64,000 bases of DNA from JBGSPL01 sp964511435 (GTDB lineage Bacteria; Patescibacteriota; CPR2; UBA1875; CAIMLA01), in NCBI GenBank assembly GCA_964511435.1, contig CAZEFH010000003.1, forward strand, positions 1 to 64,000, given 5' to 3'. This document shows positions 1-8,675 of this stretch, one piece after another. The notes beneath the pieces are model-generated. The model had not been told where the DNA came from, did no database searches, and saw only the letters and a program-made list of their open reading frames with translations. How positions within the stretch are numbered: position 1 is the stretch's first letter; each line of letters starts with the position of its first letter. Made by a program: the position numbers and the translations under genes.

Positions 1-838
1 AGCTAGTGGCGATAGTCCTTTGCTCAACATCGGCCGAGGTTTCCTGGGATTTTACCTGAATAAGTGTCGGATTTACAGAAAATTTCTCGATTAGGCCCTT
101 GATTCTAGGAGCCATAGTGGCCGAGAAAAAGAGAGACTGACGCTCTTTTGGCAGTTGGCTCAGGAAATAGGTAATTTCGTCAACAAATCCCATGTCGAGC
201 ATTCGGTCTACTTCATCGAGAACGATAGTACGGAAGTCGCCGAATGAGATAAATCCTCTGTTTGCGAGATCTTTGATACGTCCTGGAGTACCAATGATAA
301 AGTTTGGGTTATTCTGCTTCAGTTTACGGATTTGGACACCGATAGGCATACCACCCACGACTGAGGTATAGAAGATTTTCATACCCCAGGAGAACTGACG
401 CAGCTCAGCCTCTATCTGTAGCGCTAGTTCACGGGTCGGGGCTATGATAAGAACTTTCTGTGACTTATCAAGGTGAACTTTATTGATGAGTGGCAGTAGG
501 AATGCAGCAGTCTTACCAGTTCCAGTATTGGCTAGGCCAATCAGGTCTTTGCCTTCCAAGATTGCAGGTATAGACTGATCCTGGATTGGGGTAGGAATTT
601 CGTATCCTTTATATTCTAGATTCTTCTTAATCGTAGTAGCTATCTCAAAGTCTTTAAAAGCATGCTTGATTGGTAATTCAACAAACTTCTCGTTTGATGG
701 CTTCGAGGCCCGCTCGATAAATGCGTGGATATCGAGCTTCTCTGGCTTGCGTCTAGCGCCTCTTCCAGAGTTATTTGGTCCAAATGATTTGTGCCCCGCC
801 CGAGAGCGGAAGCTAGAACGGTTTCGGTTATTTTGCAT
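1..838 (-). CDS. DEAD-box RNA helicase (C-terminus cut by window edge)
   Basis: ATP-dependent RNA helicase of the DEAD-box family, probably acting in ribosome assembly or mRNA decay. Translated from the ATG at 838, a basic N-terminal tail of about 60 residues (RNRSSFRSRAGH) leads into the Q motif (PTPIQDQSI), Walker A (ANTGTGKT), PTRELALQI, a TPGRI block, DEVD in place of DEAD, and motif III SAT. The frame stays open to base 1, so the second RecA domain lies outside the window. A Shine-Dalgarno GGAG lies about 8 nt upstream of the start. It is the first gene to the left of the tmRNA-linked insertion array. The family assignment is certain; the exact helicase (RhlE/CshA type) is not. Confidence 0.95.
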   Translation of the reverse strand, partial: MQNNRNRSSFRSRAGHKSFGPNNSGRGARRKPEKLDIHAFIERASKPSNEKFVELPIKHAFKDFEIATTIKKNLEYKGYEIPTPIQDQSIPAILEGKDLIGLANTGTGKTAAFLLPLINKVHLDKSQKVLIIAPTRELALQIEAELRQFSWGMKIFYTSVVGGMPIGVQIRKLKQNNPNFIIGTPGRIKDLANRGFISFGDFRTIVLDEVDRMLDMGFVDEITYFLSQLPKERQSLFFSATMAPRIKGLIEKFSVNPTLIQVKSQETSADVEQRTIATS

Positions 839-1002
839 AAAAAAATCTCCGTCTGCGATAAGGTTATCGCTTAGTATTTACTATTTCTTTCATTCAGCCT
901 GATAGAACATCGAAAGAAAGTAAAACTAACGGAAATCTATAAAACTAAATAATTTGTAGATATATTTTAACAGAAAAAACACATTCTGTCAATTACATAT
1001 TT

Positions 1003-1034
1003 GTGGAGCGTAGTAGATGAAGTTTGGAACTACT
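1003..1034. repeat. ssrA-island arm repeat, copy A
   Basis: A 32-nt repeat that matches copies B (1560-1591) and C (2407-2438), differing from C at two positions. It begins GTGGAGC, the complement of the tmRNA 3' end, and continues with a conserved arm ending GGAACTACT. Unlike B and C it lacks the adjoining terminator hairpin, so it looks like the oldest and most eroded junction. Bases 839-1002 otherwise hold only the AT-rich leader of the helicase gene. Confidence 0.7.
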
Positions 1035-1061
1035 ATTGTGTAAAATTAACAATGTCGAGTA

Positions 1062-1493
1062 TTAATCTAGGTTAATTTTTGAAAGGTCGCCATTTAAAAT
1101 TATGGGATCCATGGCACGAACTTCATCTAAGATGTATTCTTGTTCTGTTAGTCCATTTAGTAAAAATATTTTTTTTCCTAAAACGTGAGCATAACCCATT
1201 TCAAGAAAAGTATTAGCACCTATATAATTTCTGTCAAACTCATTTGGGTAGTTCGCAACCAGAATGCCGTCACTCTGTTGAATGGCATCATAATACCATT
1301 TGATAAAACCATACTGCCTTTTCGCTGCTGAGTGTTCTGTTTGTATTGTTTTTAGAAGCTCTTTTTCTTCACCTCGAGCTAGGCGTATCGTCCATTCATC
1401 AATAATTGGAGTTAACCCAAGGTCCTCGAGTTTCTTGATAAGGGAAACCTTCTCATTCCTCTTCTTGGAACTTCCGCAAATAACTAGTTTCAT
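1062..1493 (-). CDS. nucleoside 2-deoxyribosyltransferase-like protein
   Basis: A 143-residue protein with the look of the nucleoside 2-deoxyribosyltransferase / TIR-like nucleotide-binding fold: N-terminal strand MKLVICGSSKKRNEK, a mid-protein IQQSDGILVANYP strand, and GANTFLEMGYAHVLGKKIFLL, which resembles the E-MGYA--GK motif that forms the nucleoside pocket. The frame extends upstream to 1568, but that extension translates the repeat and terminator of copy B, so the ATG at 1493 is preferred. A TATTAT hexamer ends exactly 6 nt before that ATG, predicting a leaderless mRNA. It is the only gene between arm repeats A and B. The exact reaction is unknown. Confidence 0.75.
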   Translation of the reverse strand: MKLVICGSSKKRNEKVSLIKKLEDLGLTPIIDEWTIRLARGEEKELLKTIQTEHSAAKRQYGFIKWYYDAIQQSDGILVANYPNEFDRNYIGANTFLEMGYAHVLGKKIFLLNGLTEQEYILDEVRAMDPIILNGDLSKINLD

Positions 1494-1527
1494 AATGAAA
1501 TAATACCACATGTATGCGATAAAACAA

Positions 1528-1605
1528 AAAAGGCTTAATAAAGCCTTAAAATATTCATGGTGGAGCATAGTAGAAGTAGTTTTGAACTACTTCTACCCAC
1601 CATTA
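1528..1605. repeat. ssrA-island repeat, copy B, with tmRNA-type terminator
   Basis: Read on the minus strand, this holds a 10-bp hairpin with loop TTCAAAA (stem arms GTAGAAGTAG and CTACTTCTAC), then TATGCTCCACCA, then a terminator AAGGCTT..AAGCCTTTTTT at 1528-1548. The CTCCACCA plus terminator block copies the 3' end and terminator of the tmRNA at 11022-11063. The upstream arm matches copies A and C. It forms the boundary between two one-gene modules and can also terminate the 1619-2311 gene. Confidence 0.75.
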
Positions 1606-1618
1606 TTATATCGTTAGT

Positions 1619-2311
1619 TTATTTAGCTGTTTGTGTTTTATGCTTACGTGGAATGAAATAGTTGAGGTGCCACAAGATATGGAGAATCGATATCTCTGCC
1701 ATTACTGTGCCACCGATAACGTGCCAGTATATCGTGGAGAAGGGAAAGTTTAGTACTAGGCCATAAGTGACTTTGAGCACGAGTAAAATTCCAAATATTC
1801 CAGCCGGGATAAAGCTAAAGAGAAGGGTATAGTTCCAAATTTTCTTATGAGTAATAGTTTTAATTTTTTCGAACTTCGACAGTAACCAAGTAGCCAGATA
1901 TAGACCAAGAGTAACTATTGTCGTTTCTAAGAAGTAATAATTTTTTGTTGGATTCTTGATTTCATTTGTCTTCTCTTGTTGCTTTTCTGAGACAATCTGA
2001 TCCGTAGAGGTCCCACTACCCGTAACAAGTGATTTAGCTATGTCATTAGCGGAGCTGGGCTCAAGGCCAGCATTGTCATGAAGTTTCTGAATCTCATCAG
2101 AGGTACTGATGGTTATCCCTAGTAGCTTACCAAGATTCTCGGCATATTTGGCGGCAGATATTTTATAAAAATCAGCAACTTCCTGAACGCTCATTGCCTT
2201 AATTTCACCGCCAGATAGGCTTGTCCCATCATCTTCGGCAAAAACAGCTGTAAGGGGGGAAAGAGTGAGTAATAAACCGAAAGTAATAAGAATTGATTTT
2301 AGCTTTTTCAT
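1619..2311 (-). CDS. exported membrane protein, unknown function
   Basis: A 230-residue protein not assigned to a family. It opens with a clear signal peptide (MKKLKSILITFGLLLTL...AVFAEDD), followed by about 90 polar residues predicted outside the membrane and then three hydrophobic segments at roughly 125-145, 160-185 and 195-215. The last contains HVIGGTVMAEISILHILWHL with several histidines, and the tail is basic (PRKHKTQTAK). AAGGAG lies 7 nt before the ATG. It is the only gene between repeats B and C, so it is probably cargo of an earlier insertion at ssrA. The histidines could bind a metal or heme, but that is a guess. Confidence 0.75.
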   Translation of the reverse strand: MKKLKSILITFGLLLTLSPLTAVFAEDDGTSLSGGEIKAMSVQEVADFYKISAAKYAENLGKLLGITISTSDEIQKLHDNAGLEPSSANDIAKSLVTGSGTSTDQIVSEKQQEKTNEIKNPTKNYYFLETTIVTLGLYLATWLLSKFEKIKTITHKKIWNYTLLFSFIPAGIFGILLVLKVTYGLVLNFPFSTIYWHVIGGTVMAEISILHILWHLNYFIPRKHKTQTAK

Positions 2312-2370
2312 TTGGCTCCTTTATTATTACTTAAAATAATATGAAAGATAACTGAGAAAAAGCTGAAAAC

Positions 2371-2438
2371 AAAAAAAGCTTCGGAAAGCCTTAATAATTG
2401 TCATGGTGGAGCATAGTAGAAGAAGTTTGGAACTACTT
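2371..2438. repeat. ssrA-island repeat, copy C, left boundary of the large island
   Basis: Positions 2383-2412 match 11034-11063 (the tmRNA 3' end with its terminator) at 29 of 30 bases, in the same orientation. The following 26 bases match the arm of copies A and B. Together with 11034-11063 it brackets the ~8.6-kb island as a direct repeat, as expected for attL/attR of an element inserted at the 3' end of ssrA. Confidence 0.8.
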
Positions 2439-2523
2439 TTCAAATATTCCAATAAATATCACGATTTAGGAAATAGTTAGAAAAAAGCGTTTAATATTTA
2501 ATATTAAATGTTATAATCGTGGC

Positions 2524-4173
2524 ATGATAATATTAGGCGTTAATGGTTGGTTTACTCGAAGTCATGATGGTTCCGCGGCATTAATTAAAGATGGAAAAAT
2601 AGTTGCTTTCGCTGAGGAAGAAAGATTTACTAGGTATAAACATGCGTTTGAGCAGCTCCCCCATAGAGCAATTCAGTCTTGTTTAGATAAAGCAGGTATA
2701 ACGTCAGATGAAATTGATGTTCTTGCAATTGGCTGGGATTATGAACTTAAGTACCGTTTACGCAATATTGAGTTTCCTGATACCGATCTTGCAGATTTAT
2801 ATTTACCAAAAGATATTTTTAAAAGAAAAAAAGAGCCCAAGGTGGTAATTGTTAATCACCATTTAGCTCATGCAAGCCTAGCATACAGGCTGTCAAAAGC
2901 CGACAAGTCAGCAATCTTGGTAGTTGATGGTCAAGGTGAAGATTCTTCTATTTCAATTTGGAAGGGTAATGACGGTGAGATTGAGCTTATCCAAAAGTAT
3001 CCCCTAGAAGCTTCAGTGGGGTTTTTTTATGAATCTATCAACAAGATGATTGGATTCGATTACTTTGATAGTGGTAAAACCATGGGTCTTTCTAGTTATT
3101 CTCAAGATTCGCTTGAAATAACAGAGATTGATACATATGGCAGTGATGTGACATTCAATTTACCAAACAAAATTGAATTTAGAAATGATTGTCTTGATGA
3201 GCAAATGCAGTTTATGGATGCGTGGGACAAAGTATATTCTAAATATGGCTTAAAGAAGTCTGAACAGAAAAATATGAATAGTGCTTTTTACGAGAATGAG
3301 TATTTACTAGCAGGAACGGCGCAGAAAAATCTTGAAAGAATTATGCTTAAATTAGTATTTATTGCCAAGGAAATTGTCGGTACAGATAATATCTGTATTG
3401 CTGGAGGGACAACTCTAAACTGTAATGTGAATTCTATTATCAAGAAATCTAACATTTTCAAGAATGTTTTTGTCTTTCCAGTAACAAATGATACGGGCGT
3501 TAGTCTTGGGGCGGCATTGGAGACAAGCTATAATGAAGGAGGCGAAAAGTTCTATGATTTTACTCCTTATCTAGGTCCAGACTTTTCTGATACAGAAATT
3601 GAAGATTGTCTAATAAGACATAAATTGCATTATGCAAAGTCTGAAAATGTTGCGAAGGAAGCCGCTAAGTATCTGAGTGAAGGCAAGATTATTGCTTGGT
3701 TTCAAGGAAGGATGGAGGCAGGTCCTAGAGCGCTTGGAAATAGAAGCATAATAGCCAACCCAACTATCAAGGGTATGAATGATAAAGTAAATAACATAAA
3801 AAACCGTGAATTATGGAGACCGTTAGCACCAAGTGTATTAGCCGACTACGCAGAAGAGATATTTGATGATAGTTTTTATTCTCCCTATATGCTTCATACT
3901 TTTAATATTAAACAAGACTATTTATCTCGTATACCCGCTGTTTGTCATGTTGATAAATCGGCACGCCCACAAATGGTAAAAATTGATGATAATCCTCTGT
4001 TTTATTCCTTAATAGATGAATTTAAAAATACTACAGGGGTCCCAATAGTTCTAAATACTTCGCTAAATGGACCAGGAGAGCCTCTTATTTGTAAGCCAGA
4101 CGAAGCAGCAAAAATATTATTAAGGACAAAGATTGACTATCTTTTTATCGGCAACTATATAGCTTGGAAATAG
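2524..4173 (+). CDS. carbamoyltransferase (NodU/CmcH/TobZ family)
   Basis: Transfers a carbamoyl group from carbamoyl phosphate, through a carbamoyl-adenylate, to a hydroxyl of a sugar or natural product. At 549 residues it has the usual family length and layout. The N-terminal Kae1-like domain has NGWFTRSHDGSAAL, EEERFTRYKHA and the metal-binding HHLAHA near residue 117, with VDGQGEDSS and AGGTTLNCNVNS further on. The C-terminal domain carries GRMEAGPRALGNRSI and NTSLNGPGEPL. TATAAT at 2512-2517 ends 6 nt before the ATG, so a leaderless transcript is likely. It is the first gene of the ssrA island, ahead of glycosyltransferase and radical SAM genes, so a carbamoylated glycan or small metabolite is a reasonable product. 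The acceptor is unknown. Confidence 0.93.
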   Translation: MIILGVNGWFTRSHDGSAALIKDGKIVAFAEEERFTRYKHAFEQLPHRAIQSCLDKAGITSDEIDVLAIGWDYELKYRLRNIEFPDTDLADLYLPKDIFKRKKEPKVVIVNHHLAHASLAYRLSKADKSAILVVDGQGEDSSISIWKGNDGEIELIQKYPLEASVGFFYESINKMIGFDYFDSGKTMGLSSYSQDSLEITEIDTYGSDVTFNLPNKIEFRNDCLDEQMQFMDAWDKVYSKYGLKKSEQKNMNSAFYENEYLLAGTAQKNLERIMLKLVFIAKEIVGTDNICIAGGTTLNCNVNSIIKKSNIFKNVFVFPVTNDTGVSLGAALETSYNEGGEKFYDFTPYLGPDFSDTEIEDCLIRHKLHYAKSENVAKEAAKYLSEGKIIAWFQGRMEAGPRALGNRSIIANPTIKGMNDKVNNIKNRELWRPLAPSVLADYAEEIFDDSFYSPYMLHTFNIKQDYLSRIPAVCHVDKSARPQMVKIDDNPLFYSLIDEFKNTTGVPIVLNTSLNGPGEPLICKPDEAAKILLRTKIDYLFIGNYIAWK

Positions 4174-4202
4174 TTTACACAAAGGTAAGAATGTGTTATA
4201 AT
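4174..4202 (+). promoter_or_regulatory. promoter of the NDPK-like cassette
   Basis: TTTACA (4174-4179), a 17-nt spacer and TATAAT (4197-4202), starting at the stop codon of the carbamoyltransferase gene. It implies a ~40-nt 5' leader before the TTG start at 4252. Confidence 0.65.
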
Positions 4203-4251
4203 CGCGTCGTATAGTTAGGCACTATAAGAACACTGTTAGGGGGTGGGTGAC

Positions 4252-4851
4252 TTGAGGACTGAGCCGTTCTTTGATGAGAAGAACCGTCTAGTCAAAGAAA
4301 CAATCCAAGACGGGAGGGTCGTAAGGTTCTACTTGGGAGATGATTGTCAGGGGGTCATCCACAACAAAGATGGGGAAGAATACGTATTCGATCAGCGAGG
4401 TAAGCGTCGCTGGAGGGGTACTATTCATCCAGAAGACATGGCCGTCGAATCAGAAGCTATGGACGATTTCGGAGTCATCCTGATTAAACCAGACGGCGTT
4501 GACCAGGCAGGTGTAATCACCGAGCTCCTCACAGAGGAGGCTTTCACCGTTCTTGTGGCAAGGGAAATGATTCTGACTGTTACTATAGTCGAAGAATTGT
4601 ATCCCATGTTCTACCACGAGAGTTACGAGACCCCCTTCTTCGATTACATGACTTCCGGAGTTGTAAAGGCAATGATTGTGCAGAGTGATAGTTGCACATC
4701 GAGACTCCAGAAGTTCAAGGGAGTTATCCGTAGCAGATACGGCAGGAATGGTCACATGCGTAATATGCTTCATTGTTCAAGCAGTCACAAAGATGCGCTC
4801 AGAGAGGCATCTGTGCTATTCTGTATAGGACAATTGAGGCGAAACAACTAG
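4252..4851 (+). CDS. divergent nucleoside diphosphate kinase-like protein with N-terminal extension
   Basis: A 199-residue protein. From about residue 70 it resembles NDP kinase: FGVILIKPDGV (the IKPDG lysine), ITELLTEEAF, FFDYMTSGVVKAMIVQ, a GVIRSRYGR strand corresponding to the usual GTIRG, and RNMLHCSSS, where N-x-x-H keeps the catalytic histidine. The segment between the kinase arginine and GTIR (usually containing ATNP) is shortened, which should affect nucleotide binding or oligomerisation. The first ~70 residues (DGRVVRFYLGDDCQGV, YVFDQRGKRRWRG) are unassigned. The TTG at 4252 is preferred over the GTG at 4243 because AGGGGG lies 8 nt before it. Base composition is GC-rich, unlike the AT-rich genes on both sides, so it looks like an independent cassette inside the island. 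Confidence 0.65.
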   Translation: MRTEPFFDEKNRLVKETIQDGRVVRFYLGDDCQGVIHNKDGEEYVFDQRGKRRWRGTIHPEDMAVESEAMDDFGVILIKPDGVDQAGVITELLTEEAFTVLVAREMILTVTIVEELYPMFYHESYETPFFDYMTSGVVKAMIVQSDSCTSRLQKFKGVIRSRYGRNGHMRNMLHCSSSHKDALREASVLFCIGQLRRNN

Positions 4852-4876
4852 CGGAGGACGCTTAGGCGTCCTCCGC
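4851..4876 (+). terminator. perfect 11-bp hairpin after the NDPK-like gene, no U-tract
   Basis: GCGGAGGACGC, loop TTAG, GCGTCCTCCGC directly after the stop codon. No run of T follows, so it may stabilise the 3' end or act as a processing site; termination by it alone is doubtful. Confidence 0.5.
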
Positions 4877-4887
4877 TGAAGGGAAAA

Positions 4888-6225
4888 ATGTTTATTAAAT
4901 TACTCTTGTTAATATATATAGTTTTTTCTATACGCTGGATTTACAAAATCTTAAGTTCATATATTTGGATTATTACCTCAAGAAAAGCTAAAAATAGTTC
5001 TTCCGAAGATAAAAAACATTCAATATTCATTTTACTCCCGGTTTTATATGAAAATTATCGCTTACAAGAAGCAGTTGATTATTTTAGACAAATATTAGAA
5101 AAACACCCAAATATTAAACTTGTCATAATTACTACAGTCCGTGAAAGCTGTTACGAAGATTCGATAACTATAGATTTGGCAAAAAAGTTAAGCTCGAACA
5201 ATATAATTCATATCCATGCAAACGACCCTGGTGGAAATATGGCAACCCAACTAAATTGTGCGGTCGATGCACTTTCTGCTGGTAAATATTTTGAAGACAA
5301 AAGGATAGTTTTTGGGGTTTATAATGTTGATTCTAGACCAGAAATAGAAACTTTTGATTGGTTATTAAGTCATCCAAATTTAAAGGATGATTTATTTTGT
5401 TTTCAACAGTATGGTGATTATACAAAAAATACAGACACAATCTCGAAGGCAAGGAATAAATATAGTTTGTTGGCATCATCTTATTGGCAAAATAGATGGA
5501 GTATGGGCTACGAGATTGCTAGTGCTCTAAGACAATTTTCTAAATTTAGAATACTCAACAATAACTGGAGAACTAATTATTGTGTTGGTCACGGGGTATT
5601 TATAAGTGAGAGCCTGCTAAAAAAGATTGATGGTTTTTGCGGTAAAACTCATAACGAAGATATTTTTCTTGGTCTTACTATATCCAATTTAAAGGTCAGG
5701 ATTTTCCCCATTCCATTTTTTGATTTAGCAGATTCTCCAGATGATTTGTTTTATTTATTCAAACAGAAAACTAATTGGTTTATGGGGACATTTCAAGTTA
5801 TAAAATATTACAGCATTATAAAAGAAAACAAATATTTTGATCATAATAAATTTAGACTTGCTTTTCAGACCCTTCAAATATTTTTATTATCTCAGTTTTG
5901 GATTTGGGGACCAAATGTACTTATGCTTTTGTCCACATATGCTTTATTAACATTAAATTTACAGCTCATATATCTTACCTTGCTCACATATGTTTTCTAC
6001 CTAGTATTGCCAAACACACTAGGACAATACTATTTAAAAAAGACAAAGTTTGAGAAGAATTCACTGCTTAATCTATTTTTTATATCTTTTTGTGGAAGTT
6101 GGCTTGCATCAATTATTCATGGTATTGCACCATTCAACTCTATAAGAAAGTATTTTTTACAAAAGTTACTTGGTATAGAATTTTTAAAAGGGAAAACGGA
6201 TATGAGGTTTTATGAAGAGGAATAA
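4888..6225 (+). CDS. membrane glycosyltransferase, family 2 type
   Basis: A 445-residue inner-membrane glycosyltransferase. An N-terminal hydrophobic segment (residues 1-30) precedes the GT-A domain, starting HSIFILLPVLYENYRLQEAV. The likely metal site is YNVDSRPE (about residue 150) and the catalytic base is in HNEDIFLGL. KQKTNWFMG takes the place of the Q/R-x-x-R-W motif of processive enzymes. Three or four hydrophobic segments follow (about 325-420). It probably moves a sugar from a nucleotide or lipid donor to a lipid or surface acceptor. It is the first gene of an AT-rich five-gene run to 9981 with overlapping or adjoining frames; its 3' end overlaps the next gene by 14 nt. Substrate unknown. 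Confidence 0.8.
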   Translation: MFIKLLLLIYIVFSIRWIYKILSSYIWIITSRKAKNSSSEDKKHSIFILLPVLYENYRLQEAVDYFRQILEKHPNIKLVIITTVRESCYEDSITIDLAKKLSSNNIIHIHANDPGGNMATQLNCAVDALSAGKYFEDKRIVFGVYNVDSRPEIETFDWLLSHPNLKDDLFCFQQYGDYTKNTDTISKARNKYSLLASSYWQNRWSMGYEIASALRQFSKFRILNNNWRTNYCVGHGVFISESLLKKIDGFCGKTHNEDIFLGLTISNLKVRIFPIPFFDLADSPDDLFYLFKQKTNWFMGTFQVIKYYSIIKENKYFDHNKFRLAFQTLQIFLLSQFWIWGPNVLMLLSTYALLTLNLQLIYLTLLTYVFYLVLPNTLGQYYLKKTKFEKNSLLNLFFISFCGSWLASIIHGIAPFNSIRKYFLQKLLGIEFLKGKTDMRFYEEE

Positions 6226-7828
6226 ACTGCGCGTAAAACTGGTTTATTATAGGGCAATGATGTCTCAATCAGCTGCTTCACTTACTATGGGTAGGATTGC
6301 TAGCCTTCTAAAAAGAGATAATTTTTTATATGATTTAGTGCTCCTAGAGTCAGATGATATCAATACGATTGAGAGAATCGGACTAGACGGCTCAGTGATA
6401 ATCGCAAAACCAAACTTTAAAGACTATGACATTATTTTGCCGCTACTAAAAAAGATTAAGCAGAAGTGCTCTGATATGCAAATATTCTTATGTGGTCCTT
6501 ATATCAGTTTGGATTACAAAAATATTATCCTAAAAGAAAATTGGCTTGATGGCATAATAGTAGGATTTCCTGAGGAACCAAGTCATAATCTCGTAAAAGC
6601 TATTAGCCAGGGTAAATCTATTGATGATATCGATAATGTGGTTACCCTTAAGAATATTGAACAGTTTAAGATAAGTTCAAATAGGATTGATTTCGAGGAC
6701 TTGCCGACTCCTACTAGAGATATAGAAAGATTTGAGGCTGGTTCATTCACGAACATAGAAGCTTCAAGGGGTTGTGATAACTTTTGTAGCTATTGTCACA
6801 TACCTTTATATAGCAGGCAGTGCAACCTAACGAAGAGGGAGCTTAGAAGTAACGAGTCGATAGTAGATGAGATCGAAGAGCTAAGGGCTATGGGCAAGAA
6901 CTTCTTGATTTTTAATGATAGTCATTTCTGGTCAAACGATTGTGACAATGAACGGGTGATCAACTTCTGCGACATCTTAATCAAGAGAAAACTTTCAATC
7001 CACTTTTATATTTATCTAAGAAGTTTTCCATTCCCAAATGAGGAAGTGCTTTTGAAATTGAGAGATGCTGGTCTGGCTAGGGTCTTTATAGGGGTTGAGA
7101 ATGCTACAGTAGAAAATCAGAAAAGATATAATAAAATTGTAAATCTTGATCAGTTTGATCAAGTTAAATCTAGATGTGAAAACATGGGAATAAATGTCCA
7201 TATTGGGTTCATGCTTTTTAATCCTTACCTTGCATTTAGTGAGATTAAGCCTAATCTGGATTACTTATTAAAAATTAATAAGATGTTTCGTTTAGGAGTA
7301 ATAACTGAACCTGCTCGGGTTATTCCTGGAAGTAAGCTTGAAAAGGATTTAGAGCGAGACGGACTATTGTTTAGAGCCGAGTCATATAATGCTCCTGTTT
7401 TTGAATATAAATTTAAAGATGAGAAAACTGCAATACTATTTCGAGAAATTCGACAGTTATTTATCGGGGAAATATATCTACACAGATATAGATTTGAGTA
7501 TTACGCAATTACTGGACAATTATTCCGAGATCTGACAGAACTAAGCTATTCTGGAATTTCGAATACTTTTAACAAGGAATATGAGCAATTCTTACTTTCT
7601 AGAGATTACGGTTCACGTTTGATTTATGACTTCCTGATTAGTCAAATTGATGAAATCGATATTAATGGAAAAATAAGCCTTGATAACAAGAATGTTTTTA
7701 AGGATAAATTTATTGAAGCATGTGCTGACATAGAATTGAAGTGGACTATGCTAAAAAATTCTATTAGTAAAACAGCTGCAAAAGATGTAATTAAAGAGGT
7801 GTATTTTGGCAAAGAAAGAATTAGTTAG
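6212..7828 (+). CDS. radical SAM enzyme with B12-binding-like N-terminal domain
   Basis: A 538-residue protein with the layout of the cobalamin-dependent radical SAM class. A Rossmann-like N-terminal domain (about 1-150; ends DGIIVGFPEEPSHNLVKAI) is followed by the [4Fe-4S] motif EASRGCDNFCSYCHIP (C-x3-C-x2-C, about residue 190) and a TIM-barrel segment with GLARVFIGVENATVENQKRYNK. A ~150-residue C-terminal part is unassigned. The DxHxxG cobalamin ligand motif is not apparent, so B12 use is uncertain. Members of this class methylate unreactive carbons or rearrange natural-product scaffolds. It overlaps the glycosyltransferase before it and the second radical SAM gene after it, indicating co-translation. 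Confidence 0.85.
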   Translation: MKRNKLRVKLVYYRAMMSQSAASLTMGRIASLLKRDNFLYDLVLLESDDINTIERIGLDGSVIIAKPNFKDYDIILPLLKKIKQKCSDMQIFLCGPYISLDYKNIILKENWLDGIIVGFPEEPSHNLVKAISQGKSIDDIDNVVTLKNIEQFKISSNRIDFEDLPTPTRDIERFEAGSFTNIEASRGCDNFCSYCHIPLYSRQCNLTKRELRSNESIVDEIEELRAMGKNFLIFNDSHFWSNDCDNERVINFCDILIKRKLSIHFYIYLRSFPFPNEEVLLKLRDAGLARVFIGVENATVENQKRYNKIVNLDQFDQVKSRCENMGINVHIGFMLFNPYLAFSEIKPNLDYLLKINKMFRLGVITEPARVIPGSKLEKDLERDGLLFRAESYNAPVFEYKFKDEKTAILFREIRQLFIGEIYLHRYRFEYYAITGQLFRDLTELSYSGISNTFNKEYEQFLLSRDYGSRLIYDFLISQIDEIDINGKISLDNKNVFKDKFIEACADIELKWTMLKNSISKTAAKDVIKEVYFGKERIS

Positions 7829-8675
7829 TTTTCCTAAAGCTATTGAATTTCAGACGGCTTCTTTTTGTAATGGAGGTTGCTCCATCTGTCCCTATAAAGA
7901 GGTCTCAACGAAGCTTCCAGCGGGTGTTATAGAAGAAGATATATTTAAACGTTTAGTCGATGAGATTTCGGAGCATGAAGAAGTTAGAATAATCCCTTAT
8001 TTTAATAACGAACCATTCTTAGATAAAAAATTTGTGGACAGACTTAGGTATATCAGATCCGTTTGTCCAAAACATGTTATAGAAATATCTACCAATATAT
8101 CTATGCTGACCAGCAATGTACTCGATAAAATGGACGGCCTATACATTGATGATTTAAGAATCAGCTTCTTTTCTTTTAATGAGAAGTCTTATGAAAATAT
8201 TATGACTGGTCTAAATTGGGATGTTTCGAAAACAAATCTAGATAATCTGGTGAAAAATAATAGATACAAAAGAATTTTTGGAAAGATTAGTATAGTTAAT
8301 GTCGATATAGAAGAACTAAAAAAAGAAGATATAGATTTAGCTAAAAAATATTGCGAAGAAAAAGGACTCAGTTATGAATTTTGGGGGTTTTTCGATAGGG
8401 CGGGCAATGTTAAAAATAGAACGAATAATGTACATAAAGAAGTCGTTAGGGGTTGTGAACAGAATAGACCAATAGAAAGAATGCACATAATATTCGATGG
8501 GAAAGTTATTTTGTGCTGTATGGACTGGAAGAGAGAATATATCTTAGGCGATTTGAAAATGGATAGTATAAAAGAGATTTGGAATTCACAAGAATATTCA
8601 AAAATAAGAGACGAAATATATGATCCGCAAATTTCGCCTCCCGATCTTTGTAAAAAATGTAAATTAGCAATCTAA
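7806..8675 (+). CDS. radical SAM / SPASM-domain protein
   Basis: A 289-residue radical SAM enzyme. The cluster motif SFCNGGCSICPY (C-x3-C-x2-C) lies at about residues 20-31, followed by a barrel with PYFNNEPFLD and LRISFFSFNEKSYENIMTG. The end resembles a short SPASM module with cysteines at CEQN, LCCMDW, and the final LCKKCKLAI binding an auxiliary cluster. SPASM proteins modify peptides, aminoglycosides or other small molecules. The TTG start at 7806 overlaps the upstream gene by 23 nt and has AGAGGTG ahead of it. The pairing with a second radical SAM enzyme, a kinase and a methyltransferase suggests a tailoring pathway; the substrate is unknown. Confidence 0.88.
   Translation: MAKKELVSFPKAIEFQTASFCNGGCSICPYKEVSTKLPAGVIEEDIFKRLVDEISEHEEVRIIPYFNNEPFLDKKFVDRLRYIRSVCPKHVIEISTNISMLTSNVLDKMDGLYIDDLRISFFSFNEKSYENIMTGLNWDVSKTNLDNLVKNNRYKRIFGKISIVNVDIEELKKEDIDLAKKYCEEKGLSYEFWGFFDRAGNVKNRTNNVHKEVVRGCEQNRPIERMHIIFDGKVILCCMDWKREYILGDLKMDSIKEIWNSQEYSKIRDEIYDPQISPPDLCKKCKLAI

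Noticed and set aside
1493..1568. N-terminal extension of the 1062-1493 gene
   Set aside because: The extra 25 codons translate repeat copy B and its terminator; ATG 1493 has a -10 at the standard 6-nt distance.
4450..4773. 107-codon minus-strand frame opposite the NDPK-like gene
   Set aside because: Shadow of the plus frame, which has recognisable NDPK motifs.
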